Shown here: piece after piece, positions 54,309 through 62,909 of the stretch
Position numbering within the stretch: position 1 is the stretch's first letter
How the letters are laid out: every line of letters starts with the position of its first letter
NCBI RefSeq assembly: GCF_001553935.1
Contig: NZ_CP014232.1
Span: 1,736,001-1,800,000, forward strand
Reading direction: 5' to 3'
DNA length: 64,000 nt
Source of the DNA: Actinomyces oris
GTDB taxonomy: Bacteria; Actinomycetota; Actinomycetes; Actinomycetales; Actinomycetaceae
Notes under the pieces: generated by a model
Databases searched by the model: none
Told to the model about the DNA's origin: nothing
The model's input: the letters and a program-made list of their open reading frames with translations, nothing else
Made by a program: the position numbers and the translations under genes

Positions 54309-56015
54309 GTGACAACCGTCTCGAGTCTGGTGGTCATCGGGCTGCTGGGAGGGCTCATCACGGGTATCTCCCCGTGCGTTCTTCCCGTGCTCCCCGTCAT
54401 CCTCCTCTCCGCAGGAGCACAGGGCGCACGCGGCGATGGCGGCGATGACAAGGGGGCCGACGGCGGCTTCGCCTCCCGCTTCCACCCCTACCTCGTGGTA
54501 ACCGGCCTTGTGGTCAGTTTCACGGTCTTCACGCTCCTCGGATCGACCGTGCTGAGCCTGCTCCACCTGCCGCAGGACCTCATCCGCTGGGTCGGCATCG
54601 TCATGCTCGCCCTGATCGGCCTGGGCATGATGGTCCCGAAGGTCATGGAGATCCTCGAGCGCCCCTTCGCGCGCTTCCAGCGCTTCGGCGGCTCGAAGAA
54701 CCCCTCCAACGGCTTCCTTCTGGGCCTGGTCCTGGGCGCTGCGTACGTGCCCTGCGCGGGCCCGGTCCTGGCGGCCGTCGCCGTCGCGGGAGCCACCGGG
54801 AGGATTGGCGCCGACACCGTCGCCCTGGCCGTGTCCTTCGCCGTCGGCACAGCGATCCCGCTGCTGGCCTTCGCCCTGGCCGGACGCGGTATCACGGAGA
54901 GGATTCAGGCCTTCCGCACCCGCCAGCGCGCCATCCGCGTCACCGCCGGCGTCGTCATGCTCGGGCTGGCCGTGGCCCTGGTCCTGGACGCCCCGGCCGC
55001 TCTCCAGCGCCGCCTGCCCGACTACACCGCCTCCCTTCAGGCCCGCACCGACGACCTTCTCCACGGTGACTCCTCTTCCGGCCCCTGCCGCCCCGGAGCC
55101 GCCACTCTCGGTGACTGCGGCCCCCTCCCTGCCATCGACGGCGCAGTGGCCTGGATCAACACGCCCGGCGACCAGCCCCTGACCCAGCAGAGCCGCGCAG
55201 GCAAGGTCACCCTGGTCGACTTCTTCGCCTACTCGTGCATCAACTGCCAGCGCTCGGTCCCCGGCATCGAGAAGCTCTACGAGACCTATGCGGCCTCCGG
55301 CCTGCAGGTGATCGGCGTCCACTCCCCGGAGTACGCCTTCGAGAAGGAAGTGGACAACGTGCGTGGCGGCGTCAAGCACCTCGGCATCACCTACCCCGTG
55401 GCCGTCGACTCCAACCTGACCACCTGGACCAACTTCGACAACCACTACTGGCCCGCCCACTACCTGGCCGATGCCCAGGGCAACGTCCGCCAGACCCATG
55501 TCGGAGAAGGTGGGGAGGCGGCCACGGAGAAGCTCGTCCGCGAGCTGCTCATGCAGGCCAACCCGAAGGTGACCCTCCCCGCCCCCGTCTTCTCCGAGGC
55601 GAAGGACGACGCCGGCACGAACAGCCCCCGCACCCCCGAGACCTACCTGGGCTCGGATCGGGCCTCCGGCTTCGTCCAGGGAACCCTCGACAAGGGACAG
55701 CACACCTTCTCCTTCCCCTCCCGGCTCCAGGCCGACACCTTCGCCCTGGACGGCACGTGGACAGTGGAGCCGCAGTCCATCACCCCGACCGAGGGCAAGG
55801 GCCGCCTGCGCCTGTCCTACCGCGGTAAGCAGGTCAACCTCGTCGTCTCCGGCGAGGGGGACCTGACCTGGACGGTCAACGGGAAGACCCGCACCACCCA
55901 CGTCTCCGGCGTGCCCAACGGGATGGAGCTGGTCCACAGCGAGGAGGTGGGATCGGGCGAGCTCGAGCTGGAGGCCTCGCCCGGACTGCAGCTCTACTCC
56001 TTCACCTTCGGGTGA
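54309..56015 (+). CDS. dipZ: DipZ-type cytochrome c biogenesis / thiol-disulfide protein
   Basis: A 568-residue membrane protein. The N-terminal CcdA (DsbD beta) domain has [17 protein letters not shown] with one redox cysteine and [15 protein letters not shown] with the second. A thioredoxin-like extracellular domain begins near residue 295, with active site [10 protein letters not shown]-terminal beta domain after residue 430 ([14 protein letters not shown]...) is the DipZ carbohydrate-binding-like module. It passes electrons from cytoplasmic thiols to extracellular proteins. GTG at 54309 follows GAAAGGGTG. sigK and rskA follow 39 bases later, the same association as in mycobacteria. Confidence 0.93.
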   Translation: MTTVSSLVVIGLLGGLITGISPCVLPVLPVILLSAGAQGARGDGGDDKGADGGFASRFHPYLVVTGLVVSFTVFTLLGSTVLSLLHLPQDLIRWVGIVMLALIGLGMMVPKVMEILERPFARFQRFGGSKNPSNGFLLGLVLGAAYVPCAGPVLAAVAVAGATGRIGADTVALAVSFAVGTAIPLLAFALAGRGITERIQAFRTRQRAIRVTAGVVMLGLAVALVLDAPAALQRRLPDYTASLQARTDDLLHGDSSSGPCRPGAATLGDCGPLPAIDGAVAWINTPGDQPLTQQSRAGKVTLVDFFAYSCINCQRSVPGIEKLYETYAASGLQVIGVHSPEYAFEKEVDNVRGGVKHLGITYPVAVDSNLTTWTNFDNHYWPAHYLADAQGNVRQTHVGEGGEAATEKLVRELLMQANPKVTLPAPVFSEAKDDAGTNSPRTPETYLGSDRASGFVQGTLDKGQHTFSFPSRLQADTFALDGTWTVEPQSITPTEGKGRLRLSYRGKQVNLVVSGEGDLTWTVNGKTRTTHVSGVPNGMELVHSEEVGSGELELEASPGLQLYSFTFG

Positions 56016-56054
56016 CCCGGCAGTGAGAGCGGACATGACTCAGGAGACGGTGCG

Positions 56055-56687
56055 ATGAGCCTGGCGACGCTGGAGGCCCGGACCGGGACGCGCACCGTCT
56101 CCACCCGCGGTCTGGCCTACCATTCCCCTGTGATACGCAGCAGCTGCGCCGGCTCGGAGGGAGAATGGATCGCGCAGGTGGCCGACGGTGACACCGACGC
56201 CTTCGCCCGCCTCTACGACGCCTGGTCCTCTCGGCTGTTCGCGCTGATCCTCCAGATCGTCGTCGACCGCGCCCAGAGCGAGGAGGTCCTCCAGGAGGTC
56301 TTCCTCGAGGTGTGGCGCACGGCCGGCTCCTACTCCCCGTCGCGGGGCAGCGTCCGGGCCTGGCTGGTGACCATGGCCAGGCGCCGGGCCATCGACCGGG
56401 TCCGCTCCTCCCAGTCGTCCCGGGAGCGGGAGAGCCGCTGGCGTGACTACATGCCCGACGTCGACCAGACGGTTCAGCAGGTCGAGGACAGACTCGTGGG
56501 CGAACAGGTGCACCGGGCGCTCGAGGCGGTGGGGGAGCCCTACCGCTCCACCATTGAGCTCGCCTACTTCACAGGTCTGACCCACCGCGAGATCGCCCGC
56601 CGCACGGGCACGCCGCTGGGAACGGTCAAAACCCGCATCAGGGACGGAATGGCACGGTTACGACGAGAGCTGGGGGTGCAGTCATGA
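56055..56687 (+). CDS. sigK: ECF RNA polymerase sigma factor, SigK type
   Basis: A 210-residue sigma factor. Region 2 is FARLYDAWSSRLFALILQIV then EEVLQEVFLEVWRTAGSY; region 4 is ELAYFTGLTHREIARRTGTP and LGTVKTRIRDGMARLRREL, the SigK-type wording. ATG at 56055 has AGGAG upstream; GTG 56130 is an alternative with a more typical length. It overlaps the anti-sigma gene by 4 bases (ATGA). The adjacent dipZ is a probable target, as in the mycobacterial SigK regulon. Confidence 0.9.
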   Translation: MSLATLEARTGTRTVSTRGLAYHSPVIRSSCAGSEGEWIAQVADGDTDAFARLYDAWSSRLFALILQIVVDRAQSEEVLQEVFLEVWRTAGSYSPSRGSVRAWLVTMARRRAIDRVRSSQSSRERESRWRDYMPDVDQTVQQVEDRLVGEQVHRALEAVGEPYRSTIELAYFTGLTHREIARRTGTPLGTVKTRIRDGMARLRRELGVQS

Positions 56688-57637
56688 GCGACCGCGACGA
56701 CACTCACGAGGACGCCATCAACGGCGAGGCCGATGCGCAGGGCACCAAGGGTCTCGACGGGGCGCAGAGTGGAGACGATCTCGAGCGCTTCGACGACGAG
56801 CTCGACTCGGAGACGGCCGCCCTGCTGGGCGCCTCGCTACGGCCCGTGGACCCGCCGACAGCGATCCGCGCCTCCCTTCTGGAGACCATTGCGCGCGAGC
56901 TTCAGACGGAACGCGCAGACCAGGCCGACCACACCGCGGAGGAGGAAGCCGGCGACCGCGACGCTGTCGGCGGCAGTAACAGTGGCAGTGGCAGTGACCG
57001 CGACAGTAACGGCGACGGTGATGGCGACTCGGTGGACTCTGAGGTCCTCAGTCTCGATGCGCACCGCCGGCGCCGCGCGGCCTGGCGCACCGGCCTGCTG
57101 CGGGCGGCCGCGGCCGTGGTCCTGGTCGGTGTCGGCATCGGTGTGGGGCGCTGGAGCGTGCGGGGCGCGGTCGATGAGGCCATGGACTCCATGGCGAGCT
57201 CTATGGCGTCGACCCAGCACTACGCCCACCTCAACCAGGCCCAGGACGTCCAGCGGGTCACCGACACGATGCCCGACGGGCACGTCGCGACCCTCACCTG
57301 GTCCCGGGACATGAGCATGACCGCGCTGACCCTCCCGGCCGCCATGAAGGAGTCCGCCAGTGGGCGCAGCCTCCAGGTCTGGCTCAAAGAGGGGGAGACG
57401 ACCACCTCACTGGGCGTCTACGACCCCCGTGACGGGGCCGGCTTCTCCTTCCTCGACGTCATGCCCAAGCCCGGCCAGCAGATCGTCATCACCGTGGAGC
57501 CGGCCGGAGGGTCGGCCCAGCCGACGACGCCGCCCCTGGTCACCCTGCGAGTGAGTGAGGACGCCGGCCGGTCCGGCGCCGCCACCGGTTCGCCGAGCCC
57601 TGCGTCCTCGGCCGGTCCCACTGGAGACTCCGCCTAG
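56684..57637 (+). CDS. rskA: Membrane anti-sigma factor, RskA family
   Basis: A 317-residue protein. The cytoplasmic N-terminus (DLERFDDELDSETAALLGASLRPV) lacks the zinc HxxxCxxC motif. A disordered Asp/Ser/Gly stretch (GSNSGSGSDRDSNGDGDGD) precedes one helix (LLRAAAAVVLVGVGIGVG) near 138-156. The extracellular RskA domain reads GHVATLTWSRDMSMTALTLP, GRSLQVWLKEGETTTSLGVYDP and KPGQQIVITVEPAGGS. It holds SigK until regulated proteolysis, by analogy. Start codon overlaps sigK. Confidence 0.9.
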   Translation: MSDRDDTHEDAINGEADAQGTKGLDGAQSGDDLERFDDELDSETAALLGASLRPVDPPTAIRASLLETIARELQTERADQADHTAEEEAGDRDAVGGSNSGSGSDRDSNGDGDGDSVDSEVLSLDAHRRRRAAWRTGLLRAAAAVVLVGVGIGVGRWSVRGAVDEAMDSMASSMASTQHYAHLNQAQDVQRVTDTMPDGHVATLTWSRDMSMTALTLPAAMKESASGRSLQVWLKEGETTTSLGVYDPRDGAGFSFLDVMPKPGQQIVITVEPAGGSAQPTTPPLVTLRVSEDAGRSGAATGSPSPASSAGPTGDSA

Positions 57638-57901
57638 CGGTGGACCGGGGTGGGGCGCGGTGAGTCGGGATGACGTGAGCACCTGAATCGTGATGTATGT
57701 AACAGTAAAGTCACTCTCGAGACACTGAGCCCAATGCTGACGGACGTCAGTACCTCTCGGGTGATTCCCCGTCATTCCGCGGTTTCCTGAGGCTGGGCGG
57801 ATGTGGTCGGCGACGAGGGCGGTCATCGCCGCGATGAGCGGACAACAATGCGCACTTCTATTTCCGACTCCGGCGGGAATCAGCGGAGAATCTCGAAGGT
57901 G

Positions 57902-57927
57902 CGATCTCCATTGAGATCGTTTTCTTC
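57902..57927 (+). terminator. Hairpin with T-run in the rskA-menB intergenic region
   Basis: CGATCTC-CATT-GAGATCG is a perfect 7-base stem followed by TTTTCTTC. It lies 265 bases past the rskA stop, so a longer untranslated 3' end or an unseen small transcript is implied. Confidence 0.5.
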
Positions 57928-57940
57928 ATCTCGATACTCG

Positions 57941-57975
57941 CCACAATTCTCACCACAATTCTCACCACAATTCTG
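57941..57975. repeat. Short tandem repeat, 12-base unit, about three copies
   Basis: CCACAATTCTCA is repeated twice exactly and a third time incompletely. It is too short for a CRISPR and lies outside genes. It might vary in copy number between strains. Confidence 0.6.
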
Positions 57976-58033
57976 AATGCCCTCGATACATTGCGCCTGG
58001 CCCCTCATATGCGGTCGCGATGACGGCTCCGGG

Positions 58034-59113
58034 TCAGAAGTAGTACGGGAAGGGCGACCAGTCGGGAGTACGGCGCTGTAGGAATGCGTCGCGCCCCTCC
58101 ACGGCCTCGTCGGTCATATAGGCCAGGCGTGTGGCCTCACCGGCGAAGACCTGCTGGCCGGCCAGGCCGTCGTCGGCCAGGTTGAAGGCGAGCTTGAGCA
58201 TGCGGATGGCCTGTGGGGACTTGCCGGCCACGGTGGCCGCGTACTCCAGGGCCCGTTCCTCGAGCTCGGCGTGGGGGACCGCCTCATTGACGACGCCCCA
58301 GCGCTCGGCGGTGACGGCGTCGTAGGTGCGGGCCAGGAAGAAGATCTCGCGGGCCCGCTTGTCCCCGACCTGCCGGGCCAGGAGCGCGGAGCCGTAGCCG
58401 GCGTCGAAGCTGCCGACATCGGCGTCAGTCTGCTTGAACCGGGCGTGCTCGATCGAGGCCAGCGACAGGTCGCACACGACGTTGAGGCTGTGACCGCCGC
58501 CGGCGGCCCAGCCCGGGACGGCGGCGATGACGGCCTTGGGCATGGTGCGGATGAGGCGCTGAACCTCCAGGATGTGGAGCCGGCCGGCCCGTGCGGTGTC
58601 GAGGCGGGCCTGGGCGGCTGCCACGTCGGCCTCGTGGCTGTAGGCGCGGTCCTCGGGCTCGCCGGCGGCCGTTGGGGACTGTGGTGCGGCCTCCCGCTCG
58701 TAGCGGTAGCCGTCCCGGCCGCGGATGCGCTGGTCGCCGCCGGAGGAGAAGGCCCAGCCGCCGTCGCGCGGCGAGGGGCCGTTGCCGGTGAGGATGACGG
58801 CGCCGACGTCGCCGCTCATGCGCGCGTGGTCCAGGACCCGGTAGAGCTCATCGACGGTGCGGGGGCGGAAGGCGTTACGGACCTCGGGCCGGTTGAAGGC
58901 CACCCGGACCACCGGCAGGTCCCGGAGCCAGGTGCCGTGCTCGTTTCGAACGCAGCCCCTGTGGTAGGTGATGTCCGTCAGGGCCTGCGCCTGCTGCTGG
59001 GAGGGCTCCGTGCCGGCTTCGGCGTGGGGAAAACCGGACACCTCCCGCCAGCGGTCGGGGGAGAAGATCTCTGAGACTCGGCGCGGCAGCGGGTGGGCGG
59101 TGGTGGCGTTCAT
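58034..59113 (-). CDS. menB: 1,4-Dihydroxy-2-naphthoyl-CoA synthase
   Basis: A 359-residue crotonase-fold enzyme of menaquinone synthesis. VVRVAFNRPEVRNAFRPRTVDELYR, the GWAFSSGGDQRIRGRDGY oxyanion/CoA loop, AAVPGWAAGGGHSLNVVCDLSLAS with the second oxyanion glycine, and QTDADVGSFDAGYGSALLAR are the MenB blocks. The C-terminus reads EGRDAFLQRRTPDWSPFPYYF, nearly invariant. An N-terminal extension and an insertion (TAAGEPEDRAYSHEADVAAAQA) make it longer than the 270-300 residues of the E. coli form, as in other actinobacteria. Confidence 0.95.
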   Translation of the reverse strand: MNATTAHPLPRRVSEIFSPDRWREVSGFPHAEAGTEPSQQQAQALTDITYHRGCVRNEHGTWLRDLPVVRVAFNRPEVRNAFRPRTVDELYRVLDHARMSGDVGAVILTGNGPSPRDGGWAFSSGGDQRIRGRDGYRYEREAAPQSPTAAGEPEDRAYSHEADVAAAQARLDTARAGRLHILEVQRLIRTMPKAVIAAVPGWAAGGGHSLNVVCDLSLASIEHARFKQTDADVGSFDAGYGSALLARQVGDKRAREIFFLARTYDAVTAERWGVVNEAVPHAELEERALEYAATVAGKSPQAIRMLKLAFNLADDGLAGQQVFAGEATRLAYMTDEAVEGRDAFLQRRTPDWSPFPYYF

Positions 59114-59178
59114 GGCCTCAGCGTAGGGCCGGCGAGGCTCGTCCCGCTCCAGGGTGCCGGAAGCAGTCGCCGTCGCCC

Positions 59179-59850
59179 TTAGTTCCCCAGGGCTGCGGCG
59201 ATGAGTTCGGTGCGCGAGGTGTGGCCGAGGCGGTGGAGGACCTCGGAGACGTAGATGCGCACGGTGTTCTCAGAGATGCCGAGCTTGCGGGCGATGCGCC
59301 GGTTGGTCAGCCCCTCCAGGAGACAGGTGTAGATGTCTCTCAGACGGGGTGGCAGCTCGTTGACCAGCTCCTGGATGCGGGCCTCCGCAGTGGCGCGCTT
59401 CTGCTCGGACTGGTAGGCGCTGACGAGCATCTTCGTGGGGCGCGAGGACATGACGGGCTCGCCGCGGCTGGCGCGCAGCAGCGCCGCAGCGACGTTCTCG
59501 GTGCTCTCGTCCTTGGTGATGAAGCCGTTGACGCCCTCGGCCAGGGCCTCGGCGAGCATCTCGTCACGACTGAAGACGGTGAACATGACAATGGGCATCC
59601 GGGGGAAGCGCTCATAGATCGCTCTCGCGGTCTGAGCGCCATCCATATCCGGCATGTCGCTGTCCAACAGGACGACGTCAATGGGCTGCTGCCCGGTCAT
59701 GAGCAGGCTGATGGCCTGCCGTCCGCCGGAGGCGGCGGCGACGACGGTAATGGCCCGCTGCGAGTCGAGCTGTTCGGCGAAAGTGGTGCGAATGAGCGGG
59801 TCGTCATCAACGATGAGGACTCGCAGGGAACGCAAGGTGTGGCTAGGCAT
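59179..59850 (-). CDS. Response regulator, NarL/LuxR type
   Basis: A 223-residue regulator. The receiver starts LRVLIVDDDPLIRTTF (acidic pocket) and has the phospho-acceptor in VVLLDSDMPDMDG; the Thr and Lys switch residues lie in VMFTVFSRDEM and GFITKDEST. The C-terminal LuxR helix-turn-helix is LLEGLTNRRIARKLGISENT and VRIYVSEVLHRLG. Its start overlaps the kinase stop by 8 bases. It probably acts on nearby genes, including the secreted peptide at 61157, though this is inference. Confidence 0.93.
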   Translation of the reverse strand: MPSHTLRSLRVLIVDDDPLIRTTFAEQLDSQRAITVVAAASGGRQAISLLMTGQQPIDVVLLDSDMPDMDGAQTARAIYERFPRMPIVMFTVFSRDEMLAEALAEGVNGFITKDESTENVAAALLRASRGEPVMSSRPTKMLVSAYQSEQKRATAEARIQELVNELPPRLRDIYTCLLEGLTNRRIARKLGISENTVRIYVSEVLHRLGHTSRTELIAAALGN

Positions 59851-61054
59851 AAGCGGCTCCGTCCGGTGACGACATGAGGGATATCGCATTAGTGGTTGGT
59901 GTGGCGATCTCGTTCCAGGGAAGGCTGGCGAGAACGGTCCAGGAGGCTCCGATCCGGTTTGAGCTCAAAGAGCCTCCGGCATTCTCGAACCGGTCCTGGA
60001 GGGCCCATAAACCGTACCCCCCGTGCATCTCCTCAGGCACCTTCTGATCATGCCAGGGTGAGCTGAAGCTGATGAAAAGGGTGTCCTGCTCCTGCTCCAC
60101 GACGAGGGAGACAAGATCGTGGGGGAAGTTGTACTTGAGGGCATTGAGGGTGTTCTCGCGGATGAAGGCGACTAGCAGCCGGCCGAGTTCGGAGCGATGC
60201 AGCGCCGGAATCCTCTCGATACCGTCGAGGTCGGCGTCCAGAACGATCTCGCGCTGCGCCAGCGTGGAGGCGCTGGAGTCGATGATCTCCTGAAGGGTGG
60301 GCTCCTCCTTGGGTGGCCCCTGGGAGACGGCGAGGTTGTGGATGAGCAGGCGCAGGTGGGCGAGGGCCTGCTGGGTCCGGTCCTGCAGGTCGAGGATGCG
60401 GTCACGGTCATCGCCGTGGGGGAGCCTGATGGAGCGGGAGATGATGAGCATGCGGGTGAGGTCGGCGGCCAGGTCGTCATGGAGGCTGTCGGCGATGTCG
60501 CGGCGCAGCTGCTGAATGAGCTCGGCCGCGATCTCCTTGGAACGCTCCGCCTCCCGTTGCATCTCCTCCAGGCGGTCTTTGGTGTTGCGGATCAGGAGCC
60601 CGAGGGAGGCGGATAGGGTTCCCCAGAATAATGTCCAGACTGCCACGGGAAGGAAGGGGATTCCTGCAATGAGCTGCGCCAGAAAGAAAACGGAGAGTTG
60701 GACAAGAGCGAACTTGGGCTTCCTGACCGCTATGAGATCGGCAACTATTGCGTATACGAGAATCCATGCCCATGATAGCTGTGATGCTGATGCATAGAAG
60801 ACGATGAGGAGTGTGGTGGAAAAAGTGAATATCCCGAGTCGTCGATCTTTTGCGTAGATATATGGAAAGAATGAGAGTATCTGAAAGATTTCCCCAATAA
60901 TGATAGAGCTTATATTGGCTCTTAAAGTGAGGTAAGTGTAAGTGTCTAGGAGAATGAGGGAGGCTATAACTGAAATGAAGATAACTCTCCTCAGTCGGGG
61001 CAAAAACCTCTGGTGTCGCATCCAGAGTCGTGATAGGAAGCTATCGTTCTGCAT
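59843..61054 (-). CDS. Sensor histidine kinase (HisKA_3-like)
   Basis: A 403-residue membrane kinase. About five hydrophobic segments lie in residues 22-155 (RVIFISVIASLILLD, LGIFTFSTTLLIVFYASAS, LAQLIAGIPFLPVAVWTLFWG), with little extracellular sequence, so sensing is probably within the membrane. A coiled stretch RNTKDRLEEMQREAERSKE precedes the phosphorylation site LHDDLAADLT (His192). The ATPase domain carries the N-box FIRENTLNALKYN and G-box GGYGLWALQDRFENAGG. Its N-terminal coding part has lower GC than the C-terminal part. It is coupled to the response regulator by an 8-base overlap. Confidence 0.9.
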   Translation of the reverse strand: MQNDSFLSRLWMRHQRFLPRLRRVIFISVIASLILLDTYTYLTLRANISSIIIGEIFQILSFFPYIYAKDRRLGIFTFSTTLLIVFYASASQLSWAWILVYAIVADLIAVRKPKFALVQLSVFFLAQLIAGIPFLPVAVWTLFWGTLSASLGLLIRNTKDRLEEMQREAERSKEIAAELIQQLRRDIADSLHDDLAADLTRMLIISRSIRLPHGDDRDRILDLQDRTQQALAHLRLLIHNLAVSQGPPKEEPTLQEIIDSSASTLAQREIVLDADLDGIERIPALHRSELGRLLVAFIRENTLNALKYNFPHDLVSLVVEQEQDTLFISFSSPWHDQKVPEEMHGGYGLWALQDRFENAGGSLSSNRIGASWTVLASLPWNEIATPTTNAISLMSSPDGAAYA

Positions 61055-61101
61055 GGTCCTTGAGGTGAGTGCTGAGGGTTTATCTCGAGTGCTTGGCGGT
61101 G

Positions 61102-61145
61102 GAAAAATGCTGTCACCCCTAAGGGGTGAGCTTAGGGGTGACAGC
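61102..61145 (-). terminator. Rho-independent terminator of the small-peptide gene
   Basis: GCTGTCACCCCTAAG and CTTAGGGGTGACAGC are perfect 15-base arms with a 7-base loop, followed on the minus strand by ATTTTTCC. It starts 12 bases past the peptide stop and isolates that gene from the downstream kinase. Confidence 0.9.
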
Positions 61146-61156
61146 GTGTGAAGTTA

Positions 61157-61351
61157 TCAGGAGTACCAGCGGTTCGTCTTCCAGTCGCACCAAGCACTGG
61201 GGGGGAAGATGCACCAGTCGGGACGGGGCCGCAGGAAGGCGCTCGCTGAGTCGTCGTGTCGTGCGGGGGTGGTGGCCGGCGCGGCGCTGGCCGGAGCGGC
61301 GAAGCCCGCCAGGAGGAGGGCGACAAGGGAGATGCGGACAACAGATTTCAT
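61157..61351 (-). CDS. Small secreted peptide precursor with two cysteines, unknown
   Basis: A 64-residue protein. The signal peptide MKSVVRISLVALLLAGFAAPASA ends in an AxA cleavage site, leaving a mature peptide of about 41 residues. Its C-terminal part is WCIFPPSAWCDWKTNRWYS, rich in Trp with cysteines spaced by seven residues that could form a disulfide. AGGAG stands 8 bases before the ATG, and a strong terminator follows. It lies just upstream of a kinase/regulator pair on the same strand, but with its own terminator. A bacteriocin-like or signalling role is possible but unproven; no immunity or export gene is next to it. Confidence 0.8.
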   Translation of the reverse strand: MKSVVRISLVALLLAGFAAPASAAPATTPARHDDSASAFLRPRPDWCIFPPSAWCDWKTNRWYS

Positions 61352-61546
61352 GGAGTGAACTCCTGTCTCAGGGGGTGTTATGAACAATTTATCTTACCAT
61401 TCCTGTGGTTTGCGCCAACTGCGTTCTTCGCCGTCCCGGTTGATTCTTCGCTCAACAAAACCTGTCGGTGGTGGGCGACGGCGGTGGCGCGGACCTTTCC
61501 TCGTGACCGGGCTGAGACGCCCCTGACCTCCGACTACTCTGGGCCC

Positions 61547-62890
61547 ATGACACAGACCGGTGTGACTGCCAGCCGTCCCTTCGTTCCCGTGGCCGAGGGC
61601 GGAGGGCGAATCGACTCCGAGACCGGCGCCCTGCGCGAGGTGATTGTCCACCGTCCCGGCGGGGAGATCGCCCGCCTGACCCCCATCAACGCCGACTCCC
61701 TGCTCTTCGACGACGCCCTCAACATCCCCCGGGCCCAGGCCGAGCACGACGCCTTCACGGCGATCCTGCGCTCCGAGGGCGTCATCGTCCACGACTTCCG
61801 CGAGCTGTTCACCGAGGTCCTGGCCGTCCCCGAGGCCCGCCGGCTGGTCCTGGACGAGGCCGTCGGCCCCGACGTCGTCGGCGTCTCCGCCTCCGAGCTG
61901 CTCATCGACTACTTCCAGTCCCTGCCCGACGCCGACCTCGCCGAGGTGCTCCTGGGCGGCATCACCCGCAGCGAGCTGCGCGAGCGCCTCAGCTCTTCCG
62001 AGGGGCGCGACCTGTTCTCCTCCACCTACCTGTCCACCCTGGAGGGGCCGTTCGTCGTCACTCCGCTACCCAACCTGCTCTTCACCCGCGACGCGTCGGC
62101 CTGGCTCTACGGCGGGGTCTCGGTCAACTCCATGGCCCTGGAGCCGCGCCGTCGTGAGGCCATCGGCTATGAGGCCGTCTACCGCTACCACCCGGCCTTC
62201 GGCCCGCGCCTGGCCGAGCTCGCCGGCTGCGATGACCCGGAGGCCCGCCTGTGGCGCGAGGTGGGGCGGGTCTCGGCCGCCTCGACCATCGAGGGCGGCG
62301 ACTTCCAGATCCTGGGCAACCGGACCCTCGTCATGGGCCTGACCCACCGTTCCACCGCTGCTGGCGTGGAGCGCCTGGCCTCCCAGCTCTTCGCTTCCGG
62401 CGTGGCCGACCGGGTCATCGGTGTCCACATGCCCGACGCCGCCTTCTACACTCAGCTCGAGGCCGTCATGCACCTGGACACCCTCATGACGATGGTCAGC
62501 CCCGACACCTATCTGCGCTTCCCCGGCTTCACGGAGGTCACCACTGTGGAGATCGAGCCCGCAGCGGCTGGACGCTCCCTCCAGGTGACGGTCCATGACG
62601 GCTCGCAGATGGATGCGGTCCTCGCCCGCGCCGCCGGCATCGACTCCTTCCGCGTCATCAGCCCCGGCGCCTCCGACGAGGCAGAGGCCCTGCGCGAGCT
62701 CGCCCGGGACTCCTGCAACGTCGTGGCCCTGGCCCCCGGGCGCGTCATCGGCTACGCCCACAACCAGCGCGCCAACGACGCCCTGCGCAAGGCCGGCATC
62801 GAGGTCGTCGAGACCCCCGGTGTCGAGCTCGTGCGTGGCCGCGGCGGCTCGCACTGCATGACCTGCCCCGTCACCCGCGACGCGGTGTGA
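61547..62890 (+). CDS. arcA: Arginine deiminase
   Basis: A 447-residue enzyme converting arginine to citrulline and ammonia. The guanidino-group family residues are all present: GALREVIVHRPGGE at the N-terminus, LLFTRDASAW (catalytic Asp region), TIEGGDFQILG (Glu), HLDTLMTMVSPDTYLRFPG (His-Asp) and the C-terminal nucleophile in GGSHCMTCPVTRDAV. ATG at 61547 gives the family-typical start. arcB and arcC are not adjacent on the left; the right neighbour is a galactokinase in opposite direction, so the pathway genes must be elsewhere. Confidence 0.96.
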   Translation: MTQTGVTASRPFVPVAEGGGRIDSETGALREVIVHRPGGEIARLTPINADSLLFDDALNIPRAQAEHDAFTAILRSEGVIVHDFRELFTEVLAVPEARRLVLDEAVGPDVVGVSASELLIDYFQSLPDADLAEVLLGGITRSELRERLSSSEGRDLFSSTYLSTLEGPFVVTPLPNLLFTRDASAWLYGGVSVNSMALEPRRREAIGYEAVYRYHPAFGPRLAELAGCDDPEARLWREVGRVSAASTIEGGDFQILGNRTLVMGLTHRSTAAGVERLASQLFASGVADRVIGVHMPDAAFYTQLEAVMHLDTLMTMVSPDTYLRFPGFTEVTTVEIEPAAAGRSLQVTVHDGSQMDAVLARAAGIDSFRVISPGASDEAEALRELARDSCNVVALAPGRVIGYAHNQRANDALRKAGIEVVETPGVELVRGRGGSHCMTCPVTRDAV

Positions 62891-62909
62891 GTCCGGCCGG
62901 TCAGGGCGC

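Larger units (their letters stand above)
57638..58033. other. Intergenic region between convergent rskA and menB
   Basis: About 395 bases with no gene seen. Composition drops in GC. It contains CTGACG-GA-CGTCAG near 57737, the hairpin at 57902, and three tandem copies of a 12-base unit CCACAATTCTCA from 57941 to about 57975 (the last copy ends CTG). Confidence 0.5.

Noticed and set aside
57941..57975. Tandem repeat considered as a CRISPR fragment
   Set aside because: 12-base units are directly adjacent with no spacers and no cas genes are nearby.
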